Source: Asterochloris sp. CNOR1
Taxonomy: Eukaryota; Chlorophyta; Trebouxiophyceae; Trebouxiales; Trebouxiaceae
Assembly (NCBI GenBank): GCA_963969365.1
Contig: OZ017750.1
Coordinates: 992,001-1,056,000, forward strand
Length of the DNA: 64,000 nt
Direction of reading: 5' to 3'
In this document: piece after piece, positions 33,257-45,300 of the stretch
Layout: every line of letters starts with the position of its first letter
Position numbering within the stretch: the stretch's first letter is position 1
Notes under the pieces: generated by a model
What the model was told of the DNA's origin: nothing
What the model saw: only the letters and a program-made list of their open reading frames with translations
Databases searched by the model: none
Position numbers and translations under genes: made by a program

Positions 33257-36200
33257 TCAGCTCCACAGACGGAAGGTGCAGTCTGAAGCGGCTGTGACCA
33301 TGTACTCCCCATTGACATGATCAAACAAGACTGCCTGCACGGCGTCATCATGCCCATGCAGCTGCATGAGCTCTGCGCCGCTGCTGCTGTTGTAGCACAT
33401 GACCTTGCTGTTCTCGCTGGCCACAGCCAGCACCTCCCCACTTCTGTCAAAGCTGCACTTGTTGGCTGGGTGCTCCCCGCTGTCGATGGTCAGCAGCTCA
33501 GCCACCATGCGCACATCCCACAGCTTCACCACACCATCTGCATCTGTGGAGGCTATCACCAACCCCTGCAGCACCACATCACTGAGGGTCTGCAGGCACA
33601 AGGGGCTGCATCTGAAAGTCCAGCAGCTCTCATGCCGGCAGCATGTGCAGCAAAATCATGTGGAAAGGGCTACATCTGCTGCAGGTAGTGACTGCACTTG
33701 ACCATCTGGCAAACGCTACAGTGTGCGGCAGGCTGAGTGACTCTAGCACCAGACGCAGGCACTCAACTGCACCCAAAGCATCCAGCAAGCACAACATTTT
33801 GCAGGCACCTGGTGGCCATGACAAGTCCACATGCACAGCAATCTGCAGCAGGGCAGTCTTGTTGAGCTGAGGATTGCAGTCTTGTAGCACACCGTCAGGT
33901 TGAAGGTAGCACAGCTGCAGCTGTTGTGGTGCCCGTAGAAAGTCTGCGTGCACAGGCCGCTGCGCGCGTCCCAGATGCTGACTGTCTTGTCTGAGGAGGC
34001 TGTCAGCAGGGAGCTGCTGTACGGCTGCCAGGCGACCTCGTTGACCGAGTCCACATGGCCCCTGCACAAAAGAATGGCTGTCAGCACGGAGCTCCTGCAC
34101 GGCTGCCAGGCCATCTCATTCACCAAGTTCACATGGCCCCTGCACAGTGAATGGCTGTCAGCACAGAGCTGCTGTACGGCTGCCAGACAATGTTCTTCAG
34201 GAAGCCCACATGGCCCCTGCCTGCACAAAGGATAGCTGTCAGCAAGGGGCTACGATAAGGCCGCCAGGCCGCACGCAGTATGGCCGCGCGTCGTGCGCCC
34301 ATGTTCATGTGGCCACTGCACAGCAAAGAGGCTGCTTTGCTGGCAGGCACAATCCAGTGCAATGTCAGCAGATTTGCAAGGCACCACAGGTGACTGTCAA
34401 GGTGCAAGTGCCCTACGAAGTTTTTAGAGCAACTGTATCAGGATTGGCACTGCTTTGATGCTGAGAGTCTCCGCCAAGGGCTAATGTTATGTTCTAGCTG
34501 CACTTGCCAGTGGTTGGGACCTACACACGCGTGCTGTAATTCAGGCTGCTGCAAACAACCTCCGAGTACCAAATAAGCTCTGCTGGCACCTGCCAGTGGT
34601 CCACATCCCACAGCCGCATGATCTGGCTGGCTGCTTCAGAAAAGCACACAGGAAATCACCTCAGGCTCTGCCTGCACTTGCCAGTCGTCACGTCCCAGAG
34701 GCGCACGCTGTGGTCCAGGCTGCAGCTGGCCACAAAGTTGCCAGAGTCGTGGAAAGCCACCCCCCAAACTGCCTGTGTGTGGTCGCTGTATGTCGCCACG
34801 CACTTCTGCTTCTCAAAGCTCCACAGTTTGACTGTGGAGTCCCCTGCCCCAGACGCCAGATGCGTGCCCTGCAAGCCGGCAGTGTGCCACGTGGCCAGGC
34901 TGCTCCACCAGTGCTGGGAGGCATGCTGCACGCTCAGCGACAGCAGACATGCACAGTTGTGCTGCGTGTCCTGGGCCGGGCTGCAGCTGACATACACTCA
35001 AGGCTGAAGCACCTGACATGGCTGGAACCAGCTGCATCAGGGTGGTGGTGCAGTCCCAGCTTCAGCTGCTGTTGTCTGTAGCGCTGCTGGCCAGGGCTGC
35101 CTGCTGCTCAAGCTGGGCCTGCGGGAGCTGAACCCCGCGGCCCTTTGGGAGGTCTGAAGGTCAGTGCAACTTGCAGGCAGCGCATATCAAGCTGACCATG
35201 GCGTGGAGCTTGAGACTGCCACGCATCTCCCATTTGGGTTCTGCCTGGTTCTTCTGCAATCATGCAGAAGCCACCCAGCCTCCCCATCAATGTAGCTGCA
35301 GCGCACACATTGCCCCACCTTGGGATGGAAGCTGATCCCCGCCACCCAGTCCTTGTGCCCCTCGCCAGCCATGATCAGGTCACCTCGTGGCAAATGCCAC
35401 ATCTTCCAGCTTCTGTCGTCGCTGGCAGTGACCTGAAGCAGGGGCTAGCTGTTGCGATCCTGATGAGCAGTGACAGGCCAAGATCTGCCATCCAACTCTG
35501 ACTGTTCAACGGCCGCAGGCCTGCAGATGTCTGAGCGGGCCGCGGACAAGCAGGTCCAGACTGCAGCCTGGGTGGGGCTGAAGGGATTTTCTTCTTACTG
35601 CATCCTGCTGACCAACAGTTCATGTGACTCTGCAGCCACCCAGTTCAGATGGCCCACCACAATGGGCTTGGTTGGGTGTAGCGCCAGGTTGCTGACTGAC
35701 ATGGTGTGGCCCTTGAACGTCTTCTGCAGGTTGGCGCTTTTGACATCCATTGGGGCAAAGGTCATGTTGGCCATCGGGTTGTCTCTGGGCCCGGCCTGCA
35801 TGCAGGCAATAGATTGTCAGGGCATCTGCTGCAAAGGGCAGGTGCTGGATACCCCAGCAGACTAAGGCAGATATGCTTGAGCAGGACCAGAAGGTGAAAG
35901 GTGCAGACCGATGCACGAGGGGCAGGGCTGGCTTAGCAGGACACTGGCGCGTACAGCACACGAGACTGCCAAGCAGGCAGCTAGTAGACCCAGGTGTTCG
36001 CAGGCAGCTAATAGACCCAGGAACCCCCAGGTGTGCATGGCTAAGGTGCAGTGTCTGACCGGCAGTGTGGCCCCCATGGGGCGAGTTGATGTCTTGCCCA
36101 GCTTGGTGGAGGCCAGGCCGCCGGGGTAGGTCTGCGTCTGCTGCGGCCCAGCAGCAGACTCTGCATCTGCTCCTGGGCCATTCTGCGTGGCCTCCAATGC

Positions 36201-38469
36201 ATGCACCTGCAGGCCAGTGCACCATATCATGTAGACACTCTCGCAGGCGCAAGTTGCCCCATACCAGGTTCTGCGCCCCGGCCCAGCTCACCAGGCTTGG
36301 CCTCGAAAGCATGCACCTCCAGCCATTAAGAGACTTCCGAGTGTCAAGCACACCTCCTGGTGGGCGCGTTCCGGTGCTGCCACATCGAGGAAGTGCTTCA
36401 TACCTGAGATGGGCAGCCATCCCACCTGGGCCTTCCAGCAGGCAGAGGGGAGGGAGAGATGACTGTGGCAGATGATGCAGCTGGCTCATGCACCACAGGC
36501 AGCACATCCCACATGCTGTTTGCCTCCCACCACACGGCTCGGGGTGCAGCGCACCTGAGCCTGCAGGGCCTCACTGCGGGCAGCCAGCCTGTCCTTCTCC
36601 AGCTTGACCAGCATCTTCTCCTTCATGGCAGCCTCATACTTGTGCCGCAGCTCCTCGATGGTCGGTTCATACTGCAGCAGGGCAGTGCTATCTGTGCAGC
36701 AGACACACTGGTTGATGCAGAAGATCTGATGCATGCTGCAGAAAGCATCCCTGTCAGCTGCACCAACCAGCACATGTCTGCTGCGACGCTATGCAGGGCT
36801 GCCTGCGGCAAACCTGCAGGCTGCTGGCAATTTAGCAGCAAATTTGTGCACTTCCCACGCATTTTCCGTATTGGCCCGCAGCGCCTCTCTACCATTTGCC
36901 GCCGACAAGCTGCCACCCAGTGGGTCGCCTCATCTGGTGCAAGGGCGTTGCCATGAGGAATGAGCTTGCCACTAGATGCAGACAGTCAATGTACAACCAG
37001 CGCACCACACTGTAGTGCTTTTTCAAGCGCTGCAGATCAGAGATGAGCCGATTCTTCTCCTGGGCAACCCGCTTGTGGTGCATGCGGTGGAAGTCACGCT
37101 CCTTCCTGAACTTGTCCCAAGTTGCTGACGCCTGCAGCTAGGCAGGCGTCATGTCACACCTGTGCACAGCAGGCTCTGAGCCCCAGCACAGGCGTTTGGG
37201 GTAGTCCAGGTGCTCTGCACCTCCAGCCAGCCATAGAAAGAAACAGCAGCACCCGGCGCTCAATCAGGGACCTGGTAAGCACCAGCCACTAGGAGCCCAC
37301 TTGTCACTGTGTCGGCCACATGCTGACTGGCCTGGTACATGCAGCAAGGCTGGTGACCGTCAGCAGCCTCGCGCAAGCGATGAGCAAGCTAATGAAGGCC
37401 TTGAGGGCAAAGCGCCTTCCGCAGCAACATCACTGTGGAAAGCGAGGGCAGCAGGACATGTGCTCGTAAGCCTAGAGAGAACACCTAGCCCCACAGACCT
37501 TGCCAGCCACCGTCTTGGCGTCCAGCAGCTCCTTGCGCACGTCCTGCAGCTGCTCCTCCAGCGCCAGGTTGGCGGCGTACAGGTCCGGTACCTTCTCAGG
37601 GGGCCCACTCCAGCGCCCCATCGCCTTCAGCTCGTACCTGCAGACCAGAGCCAGCTGGTGCTTGGCACTGCGAGTCAGGGAGCCCCATGCTGCAGGCTGC
37701 GGTGCAGCAGCACGCAGGACGCAGAGAAGGAGGGTGGCACGCAACAGAGAGTGGGACTGCCCGGCATTTTGCGGAAGGGGCTCCAAGGCTGCAGACTGCA
37801 CCCATTCTGCCGACGCCTTTGTGCGGCATTGAGGAAGACAGTCGCAGAAAAACTTTGCTGTGACCTGCCCCAAACACACAGACAACAGGGCAGCAAGGCT
37901 GCTGAGCGTACCACTCCGTCTCAAAAAGCTCCAATGTCTTGCTCAGGCCCATCCTGACCAGGAAGTTGCGAATGAAGTCGTCCACCAGCTCAGGCCGCCT
38001 GCTGACTTCCCCAACTTTCAGCTCCTGCCTGGATGCAGGCTCGGCTTTGCCACCACTGATCTGCAGGCAGCCCAGGAGGCGAGTGCACAGTGCCGCAGGC
38101 AGTATGTGCAAGCAGGGCACACAGAATGGAGGCATTAAAGTAGCCCCAACTGGCCAAGCTGGCTGGGCAGGAACTTGCACGCCAGGCATGAGGCGCAGGC
38201 ACCAAAATGGAGCCTCTCCCTAGACTCACCTGCGCAGTGAGCGTCTGCAGGCTGTGCAGCGCTGCATCCAGATCCTCGCTGATGGCATCCTCTTCGTTAT
38301 CACTGCACGAGAACGTGTTGGCTTGGTGCAGCTGGCCAGCAAATGTGACAGCAATGACGCCATTAGCATGCAGAAGCTGCTGTGTCCTGCACCTGATCAC
38401 TTCCACCTCCTCGTATTTGAAGTCATCATCTGAGTCCTCCAGGACAGGCTGCTGCTCGGTGCCTGGCAT
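33257..38469 (-). CDS. SPAG16: PF20/SPAG16, WD40 axonemal central-pair protein
   Basis: Homolog of Chlamydomonas PF20 and mammalian SPAG16, which bridges the central-pair microtubules of motile flagella. Minus-strand exons: 38469-38393, 38302-38230, 38060-37912, 37637-37499, 37131-37009, 36671-36555, 36206-36060, 35795-35658, 35432-35319, 34868-34660, 34061-33893 and 33565-33257, all in phase, 587 residues (PF20 is about 606). The N-terminus is acidic (EDSDDDFKYEEVEV). A charged helical region follows (WDKFRKERDFHRMHHKRV; YEPTIEELRHKYEAAMKEK), then WD repeats with KTFKGHTMSVSNLALHP, DDRSWKMWHLPRGDLIM, GDSTVKLWSFEKQKC, LDHSVRLWDVTTGKC, SDKTVSIWDARSGLC and DADGVVKLWDVRM, ending FRLWS. No break is visible, so the gene looks functional. 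Divergent from NBS1 by 256 bases. Confidence 0.95.
34057..34320 (-). repeat. Three WD40 exon-start echoes in a PF20 intron
   Basis: The acceptor and first about 65 bases of the exon at 34061 are repeated three more times upstream, near 34077-34143, 34148-34215 and 34226-34320. The real exon reads GHVDSVNEVAWQPYSSSLLT. The copies read GHVNLVNEMAWQPCRSSVLT, then a form with GHVGFLKNIVWQPYSSSVLT, then a more decayed WRPYRSPLLT. Each copy keeps its own cag acceptor. Confidence 0.8.
35970..36035 (-). repeat. Short tandem repeat in a PF20 intron
   Basis: Two near-identical copies of gcaggcagctaatagaccca lie about 25 bases apart in the intron that follows the exon ending at 36060. They do not match the flanking exon well, so this may be a simple slippage repeat. 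Confidence 0.5.
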
Positions 38470-38725
38470 CTGCCAGGAATTTGGATGTCCACTAAAACAA
38501 ACTCAGTGCCTCAATATGCAGCACCTATCTTTGCATCCGGTCAACCCTTGAAAAGGTCATACCTGAAAACGCAGCAAAGGCTCTTCTGCAGAGCTGAGAG
38601 AGCAGCCGATTCCTGCTCCGATCTCTGCCTAGGCCTGGTTCAAGTGAGGGCAGCACAGTCCTAGAGACCCACAGCACCTAGCTCTTCACAGCATGCGTGC
38701 CTGATCTGGGGGGCCAAGCCCCAGC
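38470..38725. promoter_or_regulatory. Bidirectional promoter region PF20 / NBS1
   Basis: Only 256 bases separate the two start codons, which point away from each other, so both promoters must lie here or overlap the first exons. No TATA box is obvious. Confidence 0.4.
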
Positions 38726-41700
38726 ATGTGGGTGCTGAGACCTGCAGTGCACGACGATGAGACCAGGGTGGCAGAAACATTGCGGACAGTATTTCACCTG
38801 CCAGCAGGGACTCACACTGTTGGGCGCCCCCCAGGCAAGGAAGGCGCCATGCTTGCCTGATTCTGATGCGAGCTTGGTAGGCCGGAGCTGTGCTTGGTCT
38901 CAGGCCCTCCTGCTGCCCACAGCTGCTGGGCATGTGCAGCACGCCAGGTAGCTCGAAACTTCAAGCCTGAGCTTGTTGAGCATGTCTGCAGGCTCTGGCT
39001 GCGACATCCTGCTGAAAGATGACAAGAGCGTCAGTCGAATGCACGCCGTCATCACTGTGGTCTATGCGCCCGCAGCTCAGCTCACGGTCCAAGGTGAGAC
39101 TGCCTGCTGCTGCACTGCACCCATGCACATGCAGAGGGGCCCCTACCTGCAGACTTCCAATGCCTGCTGCAGATCAGAGCAGCATGGGATCTTCATTCGG
39201 CCAGGGTGATGAGCAGCAGTGGCAGCGGCTGAATAAGGGAGAGGCAGGTGTTGTTCAGGAGGGAGACTCGCTCATGTTTGGACACCGTTCTCTGTTCAGG
39301 CAAGCTGCTGTGGGATTCTGTGCGATTGGTGGCATGTGCTGAGCTGTGCGCCAGCAATGATGCTTCCCAGGCCAGGTCATACCCATACCTGAGTCAAGCA
39401 ATGCAGAGCGCTTGTCATGCTGCGGGGCTGGGTGGTCTTTCCATTAGGACTCTTGGGGCGCACACTGGGCAGCTGCAGCCACCCTCACAATTGCTGCAGG
39501 GTGCAGCGACTGCGCCATTCAGTTCACTGCCTCAGTGGTGTTGATGGAGGGGACTTGGAGAGCAAGCTAGGTGCGCAGTCCAGCCGACTTCTTGACGAAT
39601 GCACCTTGCAGCTGGCACCCACTCTGCTGACCGCAGGCTGCCTCCTTCAGTACATCCCTGGCATCCATCTGTGCTCGCTGAGCTAGCAATCTTCCAGCCA
39701 GTGGTGCCATGCACCACCTCCTGTCAGACAACTTGCTGGAGCCTCATGGTGCAGAATGTGTTCTGCTGTGCAGGCTTCAGGCTCCTTGCTGCCCTGGGAC
39801 CTGATGTGACGCATGTTGTGGCACCAGACCAGCTTGATCTGACTCCTCAGGTCCTGCTGGCCCACCTCCGGGGTGCAGAGCTTGTCAAGCAGCAGTGGTG
39901 AGCTGTGGCAGGCCCGCTCTGTGCTCAGGGCCCTGAGTGCACCTTGACAGCCCCTGTGCTGGTTGAGGTCTGCAGCATACTAAACCACCAAGGACTCGCA
40001 CCTGTGCCCTGTCCCTGACATCCCCTCCTTGGCTGGCAGGCTGACCTCCTGGTGCCCTGCCGGCAAACCCTCAGCCCAACCACCAACAGCTGCTGAGCAT
40101 CACCCAGCCACCCTGCTGGGTGGAAGACCAGTCAGGCTGCCAGCTCGACCTCCCGAGAAGGTGCTCCAGGGTAGAGCCTTGCTGTGGACGGAGGGTGCTG
40201 CACAGGTCAGCAAGTAAGAACTGGATGTGCTGTTTGGCATGGTTACATGATTGCTCTCTAGCTTCAAGTATGCAGACCTTCACTGTGATGCCCTACGGCA
40301 CACGTGCTTTGCCTATGCAATGCTTCCATCAATGAAACACCTTCCTGTCCTGTTTTTAAAATCCCTCTGGTGTGCCCCACTGCTGACCAAGTGTACCACT
40401 CATGATGTGTAGGCAGCACCAGACCTCGTTGCAGCATGTGAGCTTCTCGGTGGGGCTTGCAGCCTAGCTGGGCCTGCTCCTGCAGGCAGCTTGGACACCA
40501 TGGTAGTCGTCCTGCCTGACGCTTCGTCAGGATGGCAGAGCAGCCCCCAGCAGTTTCAGCATCTTCAGTGGACGACTCCCAGCAAGCTCATGGTGCTGCT
40601 CATTTGCCTGACACAGCTCCCCAGGGTTTATTGATGCTGCTCCCTTTTTCTGACGCAGCTCCTAGGGGTTCTTTGAGGACACCTCGAACTGTCACTCTGG
40701 GTGATGCTCTTATGGGGTTCATTTTTTGCTCCTCAACCTGAAACAGCCTCTAAACACCCGCATAGAATCGTCGTGAGTATGTGCCATTTTGAAGCCAGGA
40801 TTGTGTGCCCTGCAGGCAGCTGTTGTGGATGGCCGTCTGGCTGCAGGTCTGGGGACGGGCAAGCCACAGCCAGAGCCAGCTGGTCCCCAACAGCAGCCAG
40901 CTGCCCTGAAGCCAGAATCAGCCGGAAGCGGCCGCAAGCGGAAAGTGCAGCCTGAAGACAATTCAGGTCTGCTGAGGACCAGTGCTTATCTCTGTAGTGG
41001 TCTGAACTCAGTGCAGCCATGCTGTCCTTGCGGCCAAACCGAGAGCCAGACGGGAAAGGGGCAAGGCGAATCGCTGACAGGGGCCCTGCACATGGCTCTC
41101 CCTCCTCTCTATGGCATGCTGCCCTGCCATCAGGCTCCCAATCGCACACCTTCAAGCACTGTTTATCCAGCATGGTATGCCTAGTATGGGGCTGAGAAGG
41201 ACCTTGCTCCTACAGCTGTGAAGGAGACTAAACGTCAGAGGAAGCGCGCGCCTGCAGCCAGCCAGGCTCAGCGGCATGCTGCTCAGAGGCAAGCTGTGCC
41301 TCAGCCCCAGCAGCTGTCCAGGGTTGATATGGCCGCTGAGCAGGACTTCCCAGAGCATGCCAGGGCAGGGGAGGTTGAGGGGTTGTCAGCTGCAGAGCCC
41401 ACATCAGCTGAGCAGGCAGCCTGGGACATCCCTGAAGCCTGTGTTGTCAGCGACGTTGTCATCCAGGTATACCAAGTCATGCATTGCCTATGCCCTTGTG
41501 GTTTTATCTCAAAAGGACGGCAATGTGAAAGGGGCCCCTCGTGCATGTCTGCCTCTTCCTGCTTGGGAGCCTGCACAGCTGTGCATGCATCAAGCTTCAG
41601 GGCCAGCGTGAGTTGTGCTGCCTCTGCTGAACACCCAGCCAGGCTGCAGCAGCTGGGCATGTGCCATTGCCACCTTCCTGCAGGGTAGGGGCAGGACTGT

Positions 41701-42244
41701 GCCGCCACCAGCACTTGGTATGCAGTGCATCTCGTTCTGGCCTCTGTGGCATCTTCAAGCTGGCTCAACTTGACATGGTGCCCATGTTTGTGCAGCCGAA
41801 GTCACCTGTCATGCCAGCCAGCCCGCAGCAGCCCAGCGTGCCCAACTTCAAGCCTTTTCGCAAAGTGCATCCACTACATCGCAGCCCGACGATGCAGTGG
41901 GAGCCTGACAGCTACAAGCAGGCGAATGAGGCAGCAGAATTCATGAGGTTGGTCTGCTGTGCAGCACACCAGATTTGTGGGCGGTAACTGGCTGCATACA
42001 GACCAGGTGCTGGTCAAGCAAGCAGAGGGAACCGTGCCCTATCTGCAGGGAACAGAGAGAACTGCAGGCTCAGGCAGCACAGGCGGACCAGCTGTTTACG
42101 GCCAAACTCGCACCTGCAAAGAAGAAGGAGCAAGCTCTGGGCAAGGGGCAGCTCCAGTCCAATGCGGTAGACATGATGACTTCCAGCTCCACTGCCGCAA
42201 GGGACAGAGGGCGCCGAGGCAGAGGCAGAGGCCGGAGCAGTTGA
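38726..42244 (+). CDS. NBS1: Nibrin / NBS1, MRN-complex DNA repair protein
   Basis: Regulatory subunit of the MRE11-RAD50-NBS1 complex that senses double-strand breaks and recruits ATM. Supported exons: 38726-38834, 38992-39093, 39173-39299, 39774-39897, 40040-40205, 40816-40966, 41216-41466, 41796-41947 and 42049-42244. The N-terminus MWVLRP and the FHA domain are clear (GRPPGSGCDILLKDDKSVSR then MHAV; VQEGDSLMFG). A BRCT half follows (ALGPDVTHVVAPDQL). A nuclear-localisation-like GRKRKVQPE precedes the C-terminal PNFKPFRKVH, which fits the MRE11-binding NFKxFxK motif, and a helix ending QADQLFTAKL at the place of the ATM-binding tail. The protein ends in an RGRGRGR run. The first intron has a GC donor (38835), probably also the third (39300). 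Exons between 39300 and 39773, and 40206 and 40815, are unresolved. Confidence 0.8.
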
Positions 42245-42349
42245 TTGGCCCCTCTGGCCCTCCGGTTTACGACACTTTTGCACTGGAACTTGGCCGATTA
42301 GTCCTCTGCAGCGACCAACAAGAGCCCTATCGTGCCACGAGTGTCTGCT

Positions 42350-45300
42350 ATGCTGGGTACCGTGCTTTGCATGCTTTGGAAAACTGGAAAGAATGAAAGC
42401 AGTCGCAATCAGGCGGTGAACGAGGCCATGCAAACCGTGAGTGGGGCAAGCGCCTTCGTGCCCTACGTAGTGCTGACTGCCAAAAGAAGCCCAGGCCGCA
42501 GGCCTGCAGCCACTACCAGGGTTGTACCCCGCGAGGACCCCAGCAAGACCATCAATTACGGAGATGAGGATGCACAAGCCCTCTCCCAGCTCTCGGACCT
42601 GGTGGTGTTAAACAGCCAGGATGATCATGGACATGCACTGGCCCAGCCCTATACCACAGAGACATTCAGCCAGCAGGGGGTGTCGCAAGAGGCACTGGAG
42701 CTGCAAGGAATCCTGGACCAGAGCCCCAGCCAGCCGGAGTTGCCCCTGGGACAGCTGATGCAGGCTGCAGGTGCTTCATTGCCTTCAGGGCTGCAACCAT
42801 AGCCAGCTGGCTGGCTTGTCAAGGCTGTGTCCTCATCTGCATGCAACAACGTCATTACAGCATCTGCGGTCCGGGTTGCTTGAAGCTGGTGCCAGCTGGT
42901 TATGCTGAGGTTCATGATGTCTCGAACCATAGTGTCATTGGTGGAGGCGATCTGGCCTCGACCTAGGCGGCCAGCAGCATAGCCACTCTCTGGTCACCCC
43001 TCCCTTATGAGCCTCATGACTCGGCTGGCGTCGTCGGGCGTCTTCTGCTGCCGGCTTACCGCCTGCCAGCTTGTGCGCCTGCACCCTGCCTGCGGGCTCC
43101 ACACGCATCAGAAAGCCTGTCGCATGAAGCGTGTGTGTCTCCCTGGTTTTCTCTCCCCTGAGCATACAGGACCTGAGCTGGGCGCACACCAGCTGCAGCC
43201 ATAGGCGTACGCAGTGCAGTGCTGCTGCCTGCCTGCAAGACCTGACTACCTTTGGCGGCTGCAGCAGTCCCTCACAGCGCCTGTGCAGTCAAAGGAGCCC
43301 ATGCACCCAACACACGGGATGCCTGGCTTGTGTTTGCTCAGTGCTTGTGCTTGCCTGCAGATCCCGGCGTGGGTGCGCTCCAGGAGCCTCAGCAGCGCGA
43401 CCAGCCCGCAGCAGCGCCAGTGCAGTCCAGCAATGAGCTTCAGCAGAGCCAGCCCGGTGTCGAGGGCGGGGCAGGTGGCTGGTCGGCCCAGGAGCAGGCT
43501 GCGGACCTGCAGCACCCCAAGCCCACACTGATCATCCACCGCCCGCCCCACGCGCCCCATGCGGCACCCCGTGACTCCGACAGGGCAGACAAGCCCAAGA
43601 CACGCACAGCGCGGCGGGGGCCCATGGACGAGATGCGGCAGCTCGTGCGGATCCTGGTCAAGGTGGGCCTGCAGGCCAAGGCCTGCCAAGCAGTACTCTG
43701 GGTGCACATGCATGGGCGGGGCAGCAGCTTGCTGGGCAACTGCCAGCCCCTGAGCTCAGTGCTGTACAACACGCATTTTCTGCGGGTGGGGACATGCTGG
43801 CCCTTGTGCAGATCCTGGTGTTGGTGAGTCTGAGCAGCACTGGGGGCCGTGCATGGGCCAGGCTGCAGTTTGTCAGGCAGTCTTGCCATGGCTGACGTGT
43901 GTGTGCACCGCGGTGGAAGCCCATACAAGGAGTTGGCAGCTTGAGCAGGTTCTGGTGGACTCTTCAGCAGCTTGCTGGAGATACCCTGTACACTGCATTG
44001 CGTGAGATGCACAGCAGGCGGGACTTCTGGACAAGATGCAACAGCTTGCGCCAGTTTTGTCCCTCACGTCAGGCATGGTCGACTATGCACTGCAATACCC
44101 ACAGGTGTACACAGGTCACTGGGCCTGTGCATGGGGAACGCAGGCGACTGCAATTATCCCAGCACTTCACTGCCGGTGACCTGCACTCGGGGCCGCTGCA
44201 TGAGATGCGGCAGCAGCACATGTCAAGGCATTTGGCAAGACAACAGGCTGCGAACTTGTACGGATGCTATCGCTGCACATCTTGCTGGAGCACTGCATCA
44301 CTGCACAGCCCAAGGCATGCATCATGAGGGCGTCTCCCTCTGGATTAGCAGGTGCATGCACTGGGCTGCCTGATGCAAGTCCAGACTCAGTCAAAAGGGA
44401 AGATGTCTGCCAAAGGGGTTCACCCCGAATGGCGTCCAACACCATCAAAGCTGTGGTGCGCAATAAGGCAGGCGATGTCCAGTGCTGCTGCGGCGGCAGG
44501 CCTGCAGGAGGTCCCACTGCAGGGTGCATGTTGCCGTATGCCGTTGGCCTGCTCAAGGCCGCTCAGCTGGCGCAAGCCCTTGGTCTTTGGGGCGGCTGAC
44601 TCCAAGGGTAAACCAAATGCTTGAGCAGGCCGCAGTGTGTGCCACTGGGCCTTCTGCCCTTGACAGCATTGCTGGCGCCAACCTGGGGCCGACAAAAAAT
44701 GCTACAATGGCTCTTCGGTGGCTGATGCCTGACTCAGGAATGCTCCGCATCTTGAGCCAGGCTCTTCTTCGTCTGCAGACAACCCGGCAATGGCTGTCCT
44801 ACACCCCGTGCACTGCAAGCAACGCTCTGCCTGGCTGCAGGTGATTCCGCACAGCGTGACGTTCATCGGGGGCGCAGACGAGGGCGGCGGCGGGAACCGC
44901 ATCTCTGAGGAGCAGATCAAAAACTACCTGGACTCCATTCTGGGGGAGGCGCCGCGGCCAGACTGGGGCGTGCCGCAGGGGTGGGGCGCCTATATCTCAG
45001 GTGCGCAGTCTGCTGGGCGTGAAGGAGTGAAGCGGGTCAGACTGAGCAGAGGGCAGCATTTTGGCACAAAGTTGGCTGCTCCCCATCGTGCCAGGCTTTT
45101 GTTGTGGGCTACTTAAGGCTCCACGCTTTGCGGCAGCAATGGCACCACCCTGTAGGCCCTGCACTCAGCTGGGGAGCTCACATGGTCGACCTGACTTCAT
45201 GGAGAGGAGACCAGCTGCCGAAGCCATGCTGGACTGCATCTTGAGCACCTCGGCAGGCCCCTGCCCATCATCTAAGGTGTCAGGCAACATGTCACCTGTT

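Noticed and set aside
39290-39400. Apparent frame change in NBS1 where FGHRSLFR is followed in another frame by LLWDSVRLVACA
   Set aside because: A GC donor at 39300 explains the exon end without a frameshift; the second-frame similarity is short and may be chance, so I did not call a broken gene.
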